A DNA stretch of 64,000 nt from CAVRXQ01 sp963725215 (GTDB lineage: Bacteria > Actinomycetota > Acidimicrobiia > Acidimicrobiales > Bog-793), in the NCBI GenBank assembly GCA_963725215.1, contig CAVRXQ010000001.1:248001-312000 (forward strand), written 5' to 3'. This document shows positions 42,886 to 51,907 of this stretch, piece by piece. Numbering within the stretch: position 1 is the first letter of the stretch; every line of letters begins with the position of its first letter. Under the pieces are notes generated by a model. That model worked only from the letters and a program-made list of their open reading frames with translations. It was not told the DNA's origin and searched no databases. Made by a program: the position numbers and the translations under genes.

Positions 42886-44115
42886 CTACTTGCTGGCGCC
42901 TTTGATGCCCTTCAACAGCTGCGACGAGTACCAGATTTGCGCAGCGGTCGCGACTTCGCCCGCCGTCAAGTACGTCGTTCCGTTTTGCCAGTTGAGCGGT
43001 CCCTTAAACAGCACGATGGAGTTGTTGCCGAGTCCGCGTTCGAACTGGGTGAGGATTGCGGCGTTCCCCTTCGAGAGAGCGCTGCCGATCTTGAAGCCGA
43101 CGGGTGACTGAGTCGGGCTGTTGATGCTCGGCCAATATGGCGACGCCCAGGTGAATGACGCCTTGAAGGTGTGGTTGATCACCGACTTCGCGATCGCAAG
43201 GTAACCCGGACCCCAGTTGAAGAACGCGACGCCAAGACAGGTCGACGGAGCAACGCTGCAGGTGTTCTTGTAGTCGTATCCGATTGCCCACACCTTCTGC
43301 CCGGACCTTGCAAGCTGCGCCGTGCGCACGATCGCCTCGGTCGTGTCCAAGTGGTCGATGATCACGTCGTCGCCAGAGGCGATGAGGCTGTTCGTTACCG
43401 TCGTCGGGTTGAGGGTCGTTCCGGGGATGTTGAACCAGTAGCCGATCCAGTCAACGGTGAACCCGAGGCTCGATGCGCTCTTGTGGCGATATGTCGCCCA
43501 GCAGTAGCGGGCTCCGAGGAATGCCGAGTTCACGAATCGGCGTGTCTCGTCGTTGATCAGAGGACCGACTATTCCGATCTTTCCGGTGCGCGTCGTGAGC
43601 GCTGCTGCACACCCGGCGACTTCCTGCATGTATTCCATCTTCATGTAGTAGTTGGCGAGGTTCTTCAGGGTCGACCGATAGTCCTGACCCTGCTTCCACG
43701 CGCTGTCACCAGATGACCAGATCATCGGAACGTTCGGGTGCTGCTTCGCGGCGGCGAGGATCCCGTCCTTGAAGTCATCGGACGTCGCGATGATCAATTG
43801 CGCCCCCCGGTTGATCATCGACGTAATGACATCTTCGGGCTTCGTCGTTGGGCGGCTCGAGGTGTTCACGTTGTCGAGCCAAAGCATCTCCGCCTTGCTC
43901 GGGCCACCGAGCTCCTTCACGACGTATTGGCCGGCCTCGTAGTTAGCCTGCGACCAGCCGTGATCATTGTGTGGTCCGACGAGAAGCATTCCGAAAATGA
44001 ACTTGTCATGCGAGGGCGAAGCGGACGAGCTCACGGCAGGCACGACTAACACCATCGTGATCGCCGCGAGCGCCGCGATCAGCACCCCCAGCAAGTGCTT
44101 TCGTTTCGACATCAT
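42886..44115 (-). CDS. BMP-family substrate-binding protein (system 2)
   Basis: 409-residue exported binding protein. Sec signal peptide at the N-terminus (LLGVLIAALAAITMVLVVPA, then VSSSASPSHD); no lipobox cysteine. Family parts: FGMLLVGPHNDHGWSQANYE, TSMINRGAQLIIATSDDFKD, GKIGIVGPLINDETRRFVNS, GDDVIIDHLDTTEAIVRTAQ. It is only distantly like the other two BMP proteins and contains several cysteines, so the ligand may differ. ATG at 44115 (a second at 44112) behind GAAGGAGG. First gene of the importer operon. Confidence 0.87.
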   Translation of the reverse strand: MMSKRKHLLGVLIAALAAITMVLVVPAVSSSASPSHDKFIFGMLLVGPHNDHGWSQANYEAGQYVVKELGGPSKAEMLWLDNVNTSSRPTTKPEDVITSMINRGAQLIIATSDDFKDGILAAAKQHPNVPMIWSSGDSAWKQGQDYRSTLKNLANYYMKMEYMQEVAGCAAALTTRTGKIGIVGPLINDETRRFVNSAFLGARYCWATYRHKSASSLGFTVDWIGYWFNIPGTTLNPTTVTNSLIASGDDVIIDHLDTTEAIVRTAQLARSGQKVWAIGYDYKNTCSVAPSTCLGVAFFNWGPGYLAIAKSVINHTFKASFTWASPYWPSINSPTQSPVGFKIGSALSKGNAAILTQFERGLGNNSIVLFKGPLNWQNGTTYLTAGEVATAAQIWYSSQLLKGIKGASK

Positions 44116-44227
44116 CGACCGCAGCCTCCTTCATCGCTGGCTCCTCCGCCCAATCCCGCGGCGGTCAAGCACGTACGCTGATAGCACCATCAAGGGTGCC
44201 TAGCTCTGTGCGTCACTTCCAGGGGCC

Positions 44228-44245
44228 TTAGACCTATGGGTCAAA
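44228..44245. promoter_or_regulatory. Operator-like palindrome upstream of bmp2
   Basis: TTAGACC-TATG-GGTCAAA, an imperfect inverted repeat with half-site TTWGACC, 113-130 bases upstream of the bmp2 start inside the 217-base gap after the second adenosine deaminase. It has the size of a repressor or activator site. No matching regulator gene is in the window, so this is a candidate only. Confidence 0.3.
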
Positions 44246-44332
44246 CCCTCTCTTGGTGCTCACACCGGGCACGGCCGCGCCTAACCTGCCAATCGCGACA
44301 CGAGGTACCGTGCCACATCCGTCCGGGTTGAC

Positions 44333-45352
44333 TCAAGCGGCCTCAAGGGCGTCGAGGTCGCTCGCGAACTGTGCGGCGAGGCGTCGCTTTTCGAGGTCGT
44401 CGAGCCACGTTGCCTCAACGCTATTCAGGCAGAAGGCCCGCACCATCGCGTGGTCGTATCCGAATGCGCCACAGAGGTCGACGAATTCCTTGCCGATGTC
44501 GGTATGGAACATCGTAGGGTCGTCCGAGTTGAGCGTGCACAGCAGCCCGGAGGCGACCATCGCACCGATTGGGTGCGACGCGAGATCCGACCAGCCGTAG
44601 ACGACAGCCGTCGACGTCGGACAGCAGGTAAAAAAGATCCCCTCGTCACGGCAGCGCTTGAGGACGGTGTCGTCTCCCATCACGTGGTAGCCGTGATCGA
44701 TTCGCTCACAACCGAGGACGTCGAGACAGGTCGTGATGTTCACGGCAGGCGCGTCCTCGCAGGCGTGTGAGGTGAGACGCAGGCCTCCTCGCTTCGCGGT
44801 AGAGAACGCGTCCACGAACTTCTCCGGGGGATCGGGCGCCTCGGCTCCGTCCATACCGAGGCCAATCAGCTCGTCGACCCTGTTCACAAGCACGTCTTCG
44901 ACCATTTGCCGGGCGACCCCAGGCGGATCTTGGCGGTAGACATCCGCGATCATGCGGCATCTCACTCCGAGGTCCGATTCGGCGTCACGCACGCCGTCGG
45001 CGATTCCGTTGATGACCGTCGACATGGCAATCCCCCGACGCGTGTGCAACGTCGGGTTGAAGAACATCTCGCGGTACTTAAGGTTGCCGAATCGGACACC
45101 GTCTTCGAGGGACTCGTACGCCGCACGCGCGAAGTCCTCCCGATCGATCAATGTCGAAGAGACCATCCCGAAGATGACCAGAAACTCTTCGATCGTCTGG
45201 TACGAGTAGAGATCAGACACTTTCTCGGTTGGCAACGACACGTCATGTCGACGAGCGAGTTCCGCAAATGTCTCCGGTCGAACGGTGCCTTCAAAGTGAC
45301 AATGCAGTTCGCACTTCGGTACCTTTCGCAGATATTCCTCTTCGTTCAGCAC
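44333..45352 (-). CDS. Adenosine deaminase family protein, copy 2
   Basis: 339 residues from GTG at 45352 (VLNEEEYLRKVPKCEL), chosen because AAGGGAGG lies five bases upstream; the frame is open to 45436. Metal and active-site parts: ELHCHFEGTVRPETF (His17, His19), LTSHACED, RIDHGYHVMGDD, CCPTSTAVVYG and CTLNSDDPTMF. The NSDDP form and the long insert around REMFFNPTLHTRRG differ from copy 1, so the substrate may be another 6-aminopurine or nucleoside. It sits 169 bases after the fused xanthine dehydrogenase on the same strand and before importer system 2. Confidence 0.85.
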   Translation of the reverse strand: MLNEEEYLRKVPKCELHCHFEGTVRPETFAELARRHDVSLPTEKVSDLYSYQTIEEFLVIFGMVSSTLIDREDFARAAYESLEDGVRFGNLKYREMFFNPTLHTRRGIAMSTVINGIADGVRDAESDLGVRCRMIADVYRQDPPGVARQMVEDVLVNRVDELIGLGMDGAEAPDPPEKFVDAFSTAKRGGLRLTSHACEDAPAVNITTCLDVLGCERIDHGYHVMGDDTVLKRCRDEGIFFTCCPTSTAVVYGWSDLASHPIGAMVASGLLCTLNSDDPTMFHTDIGKEFVDLCGAFGYDHAMVRAFCLNSVEATWLDDLEKRRLAAQFASDLDALEAA

Positions 45353-45521
45353 GGGAGCCTCCCTTGTCAGGTGACCGGACGTCGTGGGCCGAGCGCGATC
45401 CATTTCAGGGGGCGTGCTGTCCCCCATCGAGCGCATCCACGCTCGTCTAGATACTTCGACGATCGGACATTCGCCCCTGCTTCCGCGCCACAGCCCTGGG
45501 CGGGAGAAGCCCGCTCAGGGA

Positions 45522-48134
45522 TCAGGCGTCGGCGTCCCCCGCTTCTTTGTTGTTGCGCATCGGCAGCGTCGTGCGCCACTGCCCGTCGTAGTCGTGGAGA
45601 GCCGCGGCGACGGCCCCGGCCGTCGGGACGAGGCCGATCTCACCCATGCCCTTGATCCCGTAGGGCGCGCGCGGCTGCGGCTCCTCGACGAGGATCGGCT
45701 CGATCGGCGGCACGTCCTTCGGTCGCAGGATCCCGAGGCTGCGCAACGTCAGGTGCGTCGGACGGCCGTCCGCATCGGCGGGGAACTCCTCTGAGAGCGC
45801 GTAGCCGAGCCCCATGTGCACCGAACCCTGGATCTGGCCCTCGCAGAGCATCGGGTTGACCGCCTTGCCGACGTCGTGGACGGCGATCACCCTCTCGATC
45901 TTTCCCGACTCCCGGTCGACTTCGACGAGCTGCGCGGCGTAGGAAAAGGCGGAATGAATGGTCGGGTGCTCAACAGCCTCTTCGATCGAGTTCGTCCAGT
46001 CGACCCGATACTCACCTAAGTAGTCGACCCCCGGTCGCCGCCCGTCCTCGTTTGCCTTGCGGCAGGCGTCGGCGATCGCGCCGGAGCCCATCAAGGTGCC
46101 GCGCGACCCGGTCGTCTGCCCGGCGTCGAGCTCGCGCGAGGTGTCGACGACCACGCTGACCTGAGCCGGGTCCACGCCGAGCTCTTCCACGGCCACCTGC
46201 CGTGCGACGGTGTGGATGCCTTGGCCCATCTCCGTCCAGCAGTGGCGGACCTCAACCGCGCCGTCGTCTCCGAATCGGACGACGGCTCGCACGACCTCTT
46301 TAAAGCCGTTGCCGAGCCCGGAGTTTTTCAGCCCAAGGCCGAGACCGATGGCCTTTCCGGCCGCGACCGCCTCGTCGTACGCGGGTCGGATCGTGTCGAG
46401 ACAGGCGCGCGCCCCGCGCGCGCCCTCGTCCATCAGCTGACCCGGACCCCAAACGTCGCCCGGCGAAAGAACGTTGCGCGAGCGCATCTCCCAACCGCTG
46501 ATCCCGACCTTCTCTGCCAGGCGGTCCATCACGCCTTCCATCGCGAACTGGGCCTGGTTCGAGCCGAAGCCGCGGAACGCTCCGCAAACCGGGTTGTTCG
46601 TCCGCACGGCGAGCGCCTCGACGTCTATCGCGCCTAGGACGTAGGGCCCGGAGGCGTGCCCCGCCGCCCGCTCCAGCACCTTCATCCCCACCGACGCGTA
46701 CGGTCCGGAGTCCCCGACGAGGCGCGCCCGGAGTCCCGTGAGCTTGCCGTTTTCGTCGCAGCCCGCCCAGTACTCGAGGCGGATCGGATGGCGCTTCGGG
46801 TGGAGGAAGAGCGACTCTTCGCGCGACAGCGTGCACTTCACCGGCCGGCCGAGCAGGAACGCGGCGAGCGCCGTCTGCGCCTGGTTTGCCATGTCCTCCT
46901 TGCCCCCAAAAGCCCCCCCGTTCGAGACCTGCTCGACGAGGACCCGTTCCTTCGGCACCCCAAGGACCGAGGCGATCTGGCTGCGGTCGTCCCAGGCACC
47001 CTGGCCACCTGAAAAGACCTTCAGGATCCCGTCCTCTTGCGGGACGGCGAGCGTGGATTCGGGCTCCAAGAACGCGTGCTCGACGCGCTGGGTCTGGAAG
47101 ACCTCGTGGATGAAGTGTGCCGACGCGGCGAGCGCCGCGTCGACGTCGCCGCGGCAATAGGCGCTGCGCGAGAGGAGATTTCCCTCGAGGTTCCACACCG
47201 CGTCCTCGTCGTCTGTGAGCGCGGCGATCGGATCGGTCAGAGGGCGCAACGGGCGATACTCGATCTCGACCAATTGAGCAGCGCGGCGCGCGATTTCGCG
47301 GGTGTCCGCGACGACGATCGCCAACACGTCGCCGAGGTACGACGTCCGACCGCCTTCGGGGATGAAGACCGGCCAGTCGCGGTTGATGATCCCAACCCGG
47401 AGCTCGCCCGGCACGTCAGCGGCGGTGAAGACCGCGTCGACCCCCGCTACCGATCGCGCCGCGCTCGTGTCGATGCGCACCACCTCTGCGCGGGCGTGAT
47501 CGGCAAGTCGCAGTGCGCCGTGGAGCAATCCCGGAACGCGCAGATCGTCGACGTACGCGCGCCCGCCCAGCGCGTGATCCAAGCTGTCGTACTTGATGCC
47601 GCGGGCACCGATGCCACCAGCGATCTCTGCCACAGGAGTCGCGCCGCTCGCCAGAATCTCGACCGCGTCGAGGATCTTCGTGTAGCCGGTGCAACGGCAA
47701 AGGTGCGCGCCTAAGTGCCGGCTCGCTTCTTCGCGCGTCAGGTCTGCGCCCTTTTTGTCGACGAGCGATTTCACCCGCACGACGATCCCCGGCGTGCAGA
47801 ATCCGCACTGCAGCGCGCCCGTCGCCGCGAACGCCTTGGCGTAACGCGCGCGCTCGTCGGGGTCGAGGCCCTCGAGCGTGACGATCGACTTCGCCGCCGC
47901 CTTGTCGAGGGAGATGAGGCAGCTCACCGAGGCCTTGCCGTCGATGAGCACGGTGCAACACCCGCACTGCCCGGACGGCGAACAACCGTCTTTCGGTGAC
48001 GTGACGTTGAGCTCCTCGCGCAACGCCGAGAGCAAGTGCGGGTGGTCACGGCTTACCTTGACCGCCTCGCCGTTCAATATGAAAGCAACGGTGCGCGTGT
48101 CCTCGGAGCCGCTCGTTGCGACAGTCTGCGACAT
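45522..48134 (-). CDS. Xanthine dehydrogenase-type molybdenum hydroxylase, fused [2Fe-2S] and Mo domains
   Basis: 870 residues from ATG at 48134, behind AAGGAG. The N-terminal iron-sulfur domain is intact: DGCSPSGQCGCCTVLIDG (Cys51, 57, 60, then Cys72), GALQCGFCTPG and AHLCRCTGYTKILDAVE. The Mo domain follows: VDDLRVPGLLHGALRLADHA, NGGAFGGKEDMANQAQTALA, GAFRGFGSNQAQFAMEGVMD, RHCWTEMGQGIHTVARQVA and the catalytic Glu in GIKGMGEIGLVP. The fusion order, length and GGAFGGKED loop resemble the Se-dependent xanthine dehydrogenase family rather than the CoxL type. No FAD subunit gene adjoins. Expected role: hypoxanthine/xanthine oxidation. Third importer ATPase lies 115 bases upstream. Confidence 0.83.
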   Translation of the reverse strand: MSQTVATSGSEDTRTVAFILNGEAVKVSRDHPHLLSALREELNVTSPKDGCSPSGQCGCCTVLIDGKASVSCLISLDKAAAKSIVTLEGLDPDERARYAKAFAATGALQCGFCTPGIVVRVKSLVDKKGADLTREEASRHLGAHLCRCTGYTKILDAVEILASGATPVAEIAGGIGARGIKYDSLDHALGGRAYVDDLRVPGLLHGALRLADHARAEVVRIDTSAARSVAGVDAVFTAADVPGELRVGIINRDWPVFIPEGGRTSYLGDVLAIVVADTREIARRAAQLVEIEYRPLRPLTDPIAALTDDEDAVWNLEGNLLSRSAYCRGDVDAALAASAHFIHEVFQTQRVEHAFLEPESTLAVPQEDGILKVFSGGQGAWDDRSQIASVLGVPKERVLVEQVSNGGAFGGKEDMANQAQTALAAFLLGRPVKCTLSREESLFLHPKRHPIRLEYWAGCDENGKLTGLRARLVGDSGPYASVGMKVLERAAGHASGPYVLGAIDVEALAVRTNNPVCGAFRGFGSNQAQFAMEGVMDRLAEKVGISGWEMRSRNVLSPGDVWGPGQLMDEGARGARACLDTIRPAYDEAVAAGKAIGLGLGLKNSGLGNGFKEVVRAVVRFGDDGAVEVRHCWTEMGQGIHTVARQVAVEELGVDPAQVSVVVDTSRELDAGQTTGSRGTLMGSGAIADACRKANEDGRRPGVDYLGEYRVDWTNSIEEAVEHPTIHSAFSYAAQLVEVDRESGKIERVIAVHDVGKAVNPMLCEGQIQGSVHMGLGYALSEEFPADADGRPTHLTLRSLGILRPKDVPPIEPILVEEPQPRAPYGIKGMGEIGLVPTAGAVAAALHDYDGQWRTTLPMRNNKEAGDADA

Positions 48135-48249
48135 GGCGTCTCCTTGGGAGGCGAGTCTACCGAGCTTCTTCGACAACGTCGTTCGCATCGTTGCGGTGGC
48201 TCTTTGTTCTTCGTCCATCGATTTTTCCATTCTCACTTCGTTGCGAACT

Positions 48250-49842
48250 TCACGAACTCGCCAGCGTCGCGCCGGCCGCGCCCGCCGTGTCGGACGAGAT
48301 GCCGGCCATCAAGAGCCCAATCGCCTCTCGCGTCGTCGTTCGAGGGTCGGCGGATCCGATGATCCGCCCCTCGTACATCACGACGATGCGGTCTGAGATC
48401 GTCATCACTTCGTCGAGGTCCTCCGAGATGACGAGCACCGCCGTGCCGGAATCGCGCTGTCCGACGAGACGCTCGTGGATGTACTGCGCCGAACCCACGT
48501 CGATTCCACGCGTCGGTTGCGCGACGAGGAGGACGCTCGGGTGCCCAGAGAGCTCCCGGGCAAGAATCAACTTCTGGATATTGCCGCCGGAGAGGTTGCG
48601 CGCCGGAGTGTCGACGTCGGGCGTCTTCACCGCGAAATCGTCGACGAGACGCTCGCAATGGCGCTTGATCGCCTTTCGGCGCAAGAAACCGAAGCGGGAG
48701 TATGCGTGGCTTCGATTGTCGACGAGGATCAGGTTGTCCGCGACCGAGAAATCCGAGATCACGCCGTCGCGCATCCGCTCCTCTGGGACGTACGCGAGCC
48801 CGGCGTCACGAACGCGACCGGGTGAGGCACCGGCGACTTCCTTGCCGTCGAGCAGGATCGACCCCGAAGTGGCCGGACGGATCCCGGCCACCGCCTCGGC
48901 GAGGTCCCGCTGGCCATTTCCCGAGACGCCGGCGATCCCGACAATCTCGCCCTCATACACGTCAAGGTCGACCCCGCGGACCGACTCTTCGTCGCCGTCG
49001 CCCCGCACGCGCAGACCTTTCAGCACGAGGCGCGGCCTGCCCGCCGTGCGAGCAGGGATCGGAAGTTCTTCCGACAAACGGTGCCCGACCATCATTTCGA
49101 TGAGCTGGTCGCGTGACGCTCCGTGCCCCGGAAGCGATCCGACGAGTTGGCCCGTCCTCAGCACAGTGATGCGATCCGACAGCTCGAGCACCTCAGCGAC
49201 CTTGTGCGAGATGAAAACGAGGCCGCGCCCGCCCGTGGCGAGTTGGCGAAGGACCCGGAACAGGTCATCGACCTCGTTCGGGGTGAGCACGGCGGTCGGC
49301 TCGTCGAGGATGAGCAACGCGACGTCGCGGTAGAGGGCCTTCAAGATCTCGACCCGCTGGCGCTCGCCGACCGAGAGCTGCCAGACGAATGAACGCGGTG
49401 CCACCTTCAGCCCGTAGGTCTCGCCGAGCTCCTCGAGGCGCGCCGAGACCACGTTGAGGTCCGTCAGCGGGCCGCGCGAAGACTTCAACCCGAGCGCGAC
49501 GTTCTCGGCGACCGTGAGAGTGTTCACGAGCGTGAAGTGCTGGTGGATCATCCCGATGCCGAGGCGGATCGCCTCGGCAGGAGAAGTGATCGCGACCGGT
49601 TCGCCCTTGAATCGAATCTCCCCCTCATCGGAGCGGTAAAGGCCGTAGAGGATCCGCATCAACGTCGTCTTGCCGGCGCCGTTCTCGCCAAAGAGGGTGT
49701 GAACCTCTCCGGCGAGAACGTCGAAGTCGACACGGTCGTTGGCAACCACGCCGGGGAAGAACTTCGTGATGCCGCGCATCTCAAGCAACGGCGCCGCGCG
49801 TTCCTCCGGTCCCGTGGTCGTCAAGGGGTTCTCCGCTATCAC
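48250..49842 (-). CDS. Nucleoside ABC transporter ATPase, NupO type (system 3)
   Basis: 530 residues with two ATPase domains. Domain 1: LFGENGAGKTTLMRILYGLY, MIHQHFTLVNTLTVAENVAL, QLSVGERQRVEILKALYRD, LLILDEPTAVLTPNEVDD. Domain 2: GIAGVSGNGQRDLAEAVAGI, YVPEERMRDGVISDFSVADN, LSGGNIQKLILARELSGHP and VAQPTRGIDVGSAQYIHERL. Start GTG at 49842, only ten bases after the bmp3 stop and without the hairpin seen in the other two systems. It energises permeases nupP3/nupQ3, and is followed by the xanthine dehydrogenase gene, which points to a purine cargo. Confidence 0.91.
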   Translation of the reverse strand: MIAENPLTTTGPEERAAPLLEMRGITKFFPGVVANDRVDFDVLAGEVHTLFGENGAGKTTLMRILYGLYRSDEGEIRFKGEPVAITSPAEAIRLGIGMIHQHFTLVNTLTVAENVALGLKSSRGPLTDLNVVSARLEELGETYGLKVAPRSFVWQLSVGERQRVEILKALYRDVALLILDEPTAVLTPNEVDDLFRVLRQLATGGRGLVFISHKVAEVLELSDRITVLRTGQLVGSLPGHGASRDQLIEMMVGHRLSEELPIPARTAGRPRLVLKGLRVRGDGDEESVRGVDLDVYEGEIVGIAGVSGNGQRDLAEAVAGIRPATSGSILLDGKEVAGASPGRVRDAGLAYVPEERMRDGVISDFSVADNLILVDNRSHAYSRFGFLRRKAIKRHCERLVDDFAVKTPDVDTPARNLSGGNIQKLILARELSGHPSVLLVAQPTRGIDVGSAQYIHERLVGQRDSGTAVLVISEDLDEVMTISDRIVVMYEGRIIGSADPRTTTREAIGLLMAGISSDTAGAAGATLASS

Positions 49843-49852
49843 CGGTCCTCCG

Positions 49853-50872
49853 TTACTGAGGGACGACGACCGTCCCGTTCGTGATCTCCTTGATCAACGT
49901 CATCGCCTTGGCCTTCACCGAAGGGGCGAGGTGGTAGCCGGAGTTGAACTGGATCGACTCGCCCTTGTTGCCAAGACCGATCACGTAGGTCGCGCCGCCA
50001 CGCACGCCCGAACGGATCTCGGTGAACATCTGGGTGAGGATCGGCTTCCAGTTATAGACCTGCGACGAGACGACATTGTGCGGTGCCAGGGAGACCTGGC
50101 TCCACTGCGTGCTAAACCACGGGAGGTGGTCCGACACCGCGACACCGATCGCCCCGACGACCGACTGCGAGCTGCCCGTGAGGACGTCCGCGCCGCCGGA
50201 GACGAAGGTCTTCGCTGCCGTCGCCATCAGGCTGTCGTCACTGAACGATCCCGTGTAGACGGGGTGGACGACAACTTTTTTGGAGGCCGCCTTGGCACCA
50301 GCGACGAACCCGTCGACATACAGCTTGGCGTCGCCGGTCGCGATCGGTCCGATCACGCCGAGCTTGTGCGACTTGCTGATCAGTCCGGCGATGTAACCCT
50401 GGACGTAACCGCCTTCGTTCGAGCTCGCCTCGTAGGCGAAGATGTTCTTCCGCCCGAAGGTTGACCCTGCCGTTCCCCAGGCAAATGACACCTTGGGAAA
50501 TTGCGCGGCCAATTGCTCGACCGTGGAGCCGTACTGGGATCCGTGCGCGATCACGAGGTTGTAACCCTTCGACGCGTACTCACGGATGATGTTCGCCGCG
50601 TCCGAGACGACGAACTCGTTTGCCGACACCGAGATCTTCAAGTGGTCGGGGCCGGCGAGGGCTTCGAGCGCGTTGTACATCGACTCGGTGAAAGCGAGGT
50701 CGTTCGTCGCGCTCGGCGCGACAAGTGCGACTTTCAAAACCTTCACCGAATTGTGACGCGCTTTGTTGCTCGTCGCGCCGGCGAAGCTTCCCGCGCCGAC
50801 GGCTGCTGTGGCAACCGCCATTGAGAGCACGGCAAGGAGGAGAACTCCCCGTCGCGCAAAGTGTCGTTTCAT
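49853..50872 (-). CDS. BMP-family substrate-binding protein (system 3)
   Basis: 339-residue exported binding protein from ATG at 50872 (MKRHFARRGVLLL) behind AGAGAGGTG. Signal peptide LLLAVLSMAVATAAVGAGSF with cleavage near AGA; no lipobox cysteine. Family parts: VALVAPSATNDLAFTESMYN, YNLVIAHGSQYGSTVEQLAA, AYEASSNEGGYVQGYIAGLI and KLGVIGPIATGDAKLYVDGF. Here the binding protein follows the permeases (nupP3, nupQ3) instead of leading the operon, 102 bases after nupQ3. Confidence 0.88.
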   Translation of the reverse strand: MKRHFARRGVLLLAVLSMAVATAAVGAGSFAGATSNKARHNSVKVLKVALVAPSATNDLAFTESMYNALEALAGPDHLKISVSANEFVVSDAANIIREYASKGYNLVIAHGSQYGSTVEQLAAQFPKVSFAWGTAGSTFGRKNIFAYEASSNEGGYVQGYIAGLISKSHKLGVIGPIATGDAKLYVDGFVAGAKAASKKVVVHPVYTGSFSDDSLMATAAKTFVSGGADVLTGSSQSVVGAIGVAVSDHLPWFSTQWSQVSLAPHNVVSSQVYNWKPILTQMFTEIRSGVRGGATYVIGLGNKGESIQFNSGYHLAPSVKAKAMTLIKEITNGTVVVPQ

Positions 50873-50974
50873 TGATGTCACCTCTCTTATTGACTGCACC
50901 GTGACGAACGGACTCGAAAGCGCGACACGAAAGCGTCGAGGGTCGCGAGTCGGGAGCGTCGTGAAAACACCTGT

Positions 50975-51907
50975 TCAACCTCCTCTCTCGTACGGCTTTC
51001 CGAGAACAGCCGGCTGGCGGAATCGACGGGCGACGAGTAACAGCACGAGGATCGTGATCACCGCCGGCACAGTCGCCGCGAGGTCTGACGCGCTGAGCGG
51101 GATGATGCCGAGCGACTTCCACTCGAGGACCACCGCGATCGCAAGCCCGTACAGCACGGATCCACCCATGACGCCGACCGGGCTCCAAGCTCCGAAGTAG
51201 ACGAGCGCGACGGCAATGAAACCCTCCGACTGCGTGAGGTTTTCCATGAAGATCCCGTCGTACAAAAGCAACGCCGCACCCGCGACGCCGGCGAGGGTGC
51301 AACCCGTGAGGACCGTCGACCACCGGATCTTCGCCACGCTGACGCCGACGGCATCGACCGCCGTCGGGTTTTCGCCGGCCGCCCGTACCTTCATCCCGTA
51401 CGTCGTGTGCTTGAGGACGAACCACAGCACGGGAACGAGCAAGAACGCGAGGTAGGTGAGGAGCGTCTGCTTGAACAACGTCGGCCCGAGGGCGGGGATC
51501 CGGTCGAGAAGCGGGATGTCGATCGGGCGAGGCTCGGCGATCGGCCGCGGCGTGCCGACCAGTTTCAAGAAGAGCAGGTCACTGAAGCCGAGCCCGAACA
51601 GATAGATGCCGATGCCGCTGATGCCTTGTTCGGCTTTGAGCGTGACGCTGATGAAGGCGGTGACCACCCCCATCAGCAGTCCGATCCCCGCACCGACGAG
51701 GACCGCGAAGACGAGGTTGCCCGTCTCGACCGCCACGTAATAGGTCCCGAAGGCCGAGAGCAACATGATCCCGTCGACCCCGAGGTTGATCACTCCGCTG
51801 CGCTGTCCCATCGTCTCGCCAAGGGCCGCAAAGAGGAACGAGGAAGCGAGCGCGATCGCGGCGGCGACGGTCGAAGTCAAGGCGGCGTAGGTCAGGAAAT
51901 GGCTCAT
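50975..51907 (-). CDS. Nucleoside ABC transporter permease, NupQ type (system 3)
   Basis: 310-residue membrane protein of the BMP-associated permease family. N-terminal segments TSTVAAAIALASSFLFAALG, family loop GQRSGVINLGVDGIMLLSAF, and ALVYFGAWSPVGVMGGSVLY in the second half. The start at 51907 overlaps the nupP3 stop by four bases. Forms the channel with nupP3. Confidence 0.9.
   Translation of the reverse strand: MSHFLTYAALTSTVAAAIALASSFLFAALGETMGQRSGVINLGVDGIMLLSAFGTYYVAVETGNLVFAVLVGAGIGLLMGVVTAFISVTLKAEQGISGIGIYLFGLGFSDLLFLKLVGTPRPIAEPRPIDIPLLDRIPALGPTLFKQTLLTYLAFLLVPVLWFVLKHTTYGMKVRAAGENPTAVDAVGVSVAKIRWSTVLTGCTLAGVAGAALLLYDGIFMENLTQSEGFIAVALVYFGAWSPVGVMGGSVLYGLAIAVVLEWKSLGIIPLSASDLAATVPAVITILVLLLVARRFRQPAVLGKPYERGG

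Noticed and set aside
45522..48134. Selenocysteine codon in the fused xanthine dehydrogenase
   Set aside because: The frame has no internal TGA; in the related family selenium is thought to be a labile inorganic ligand, not selenocysteine.
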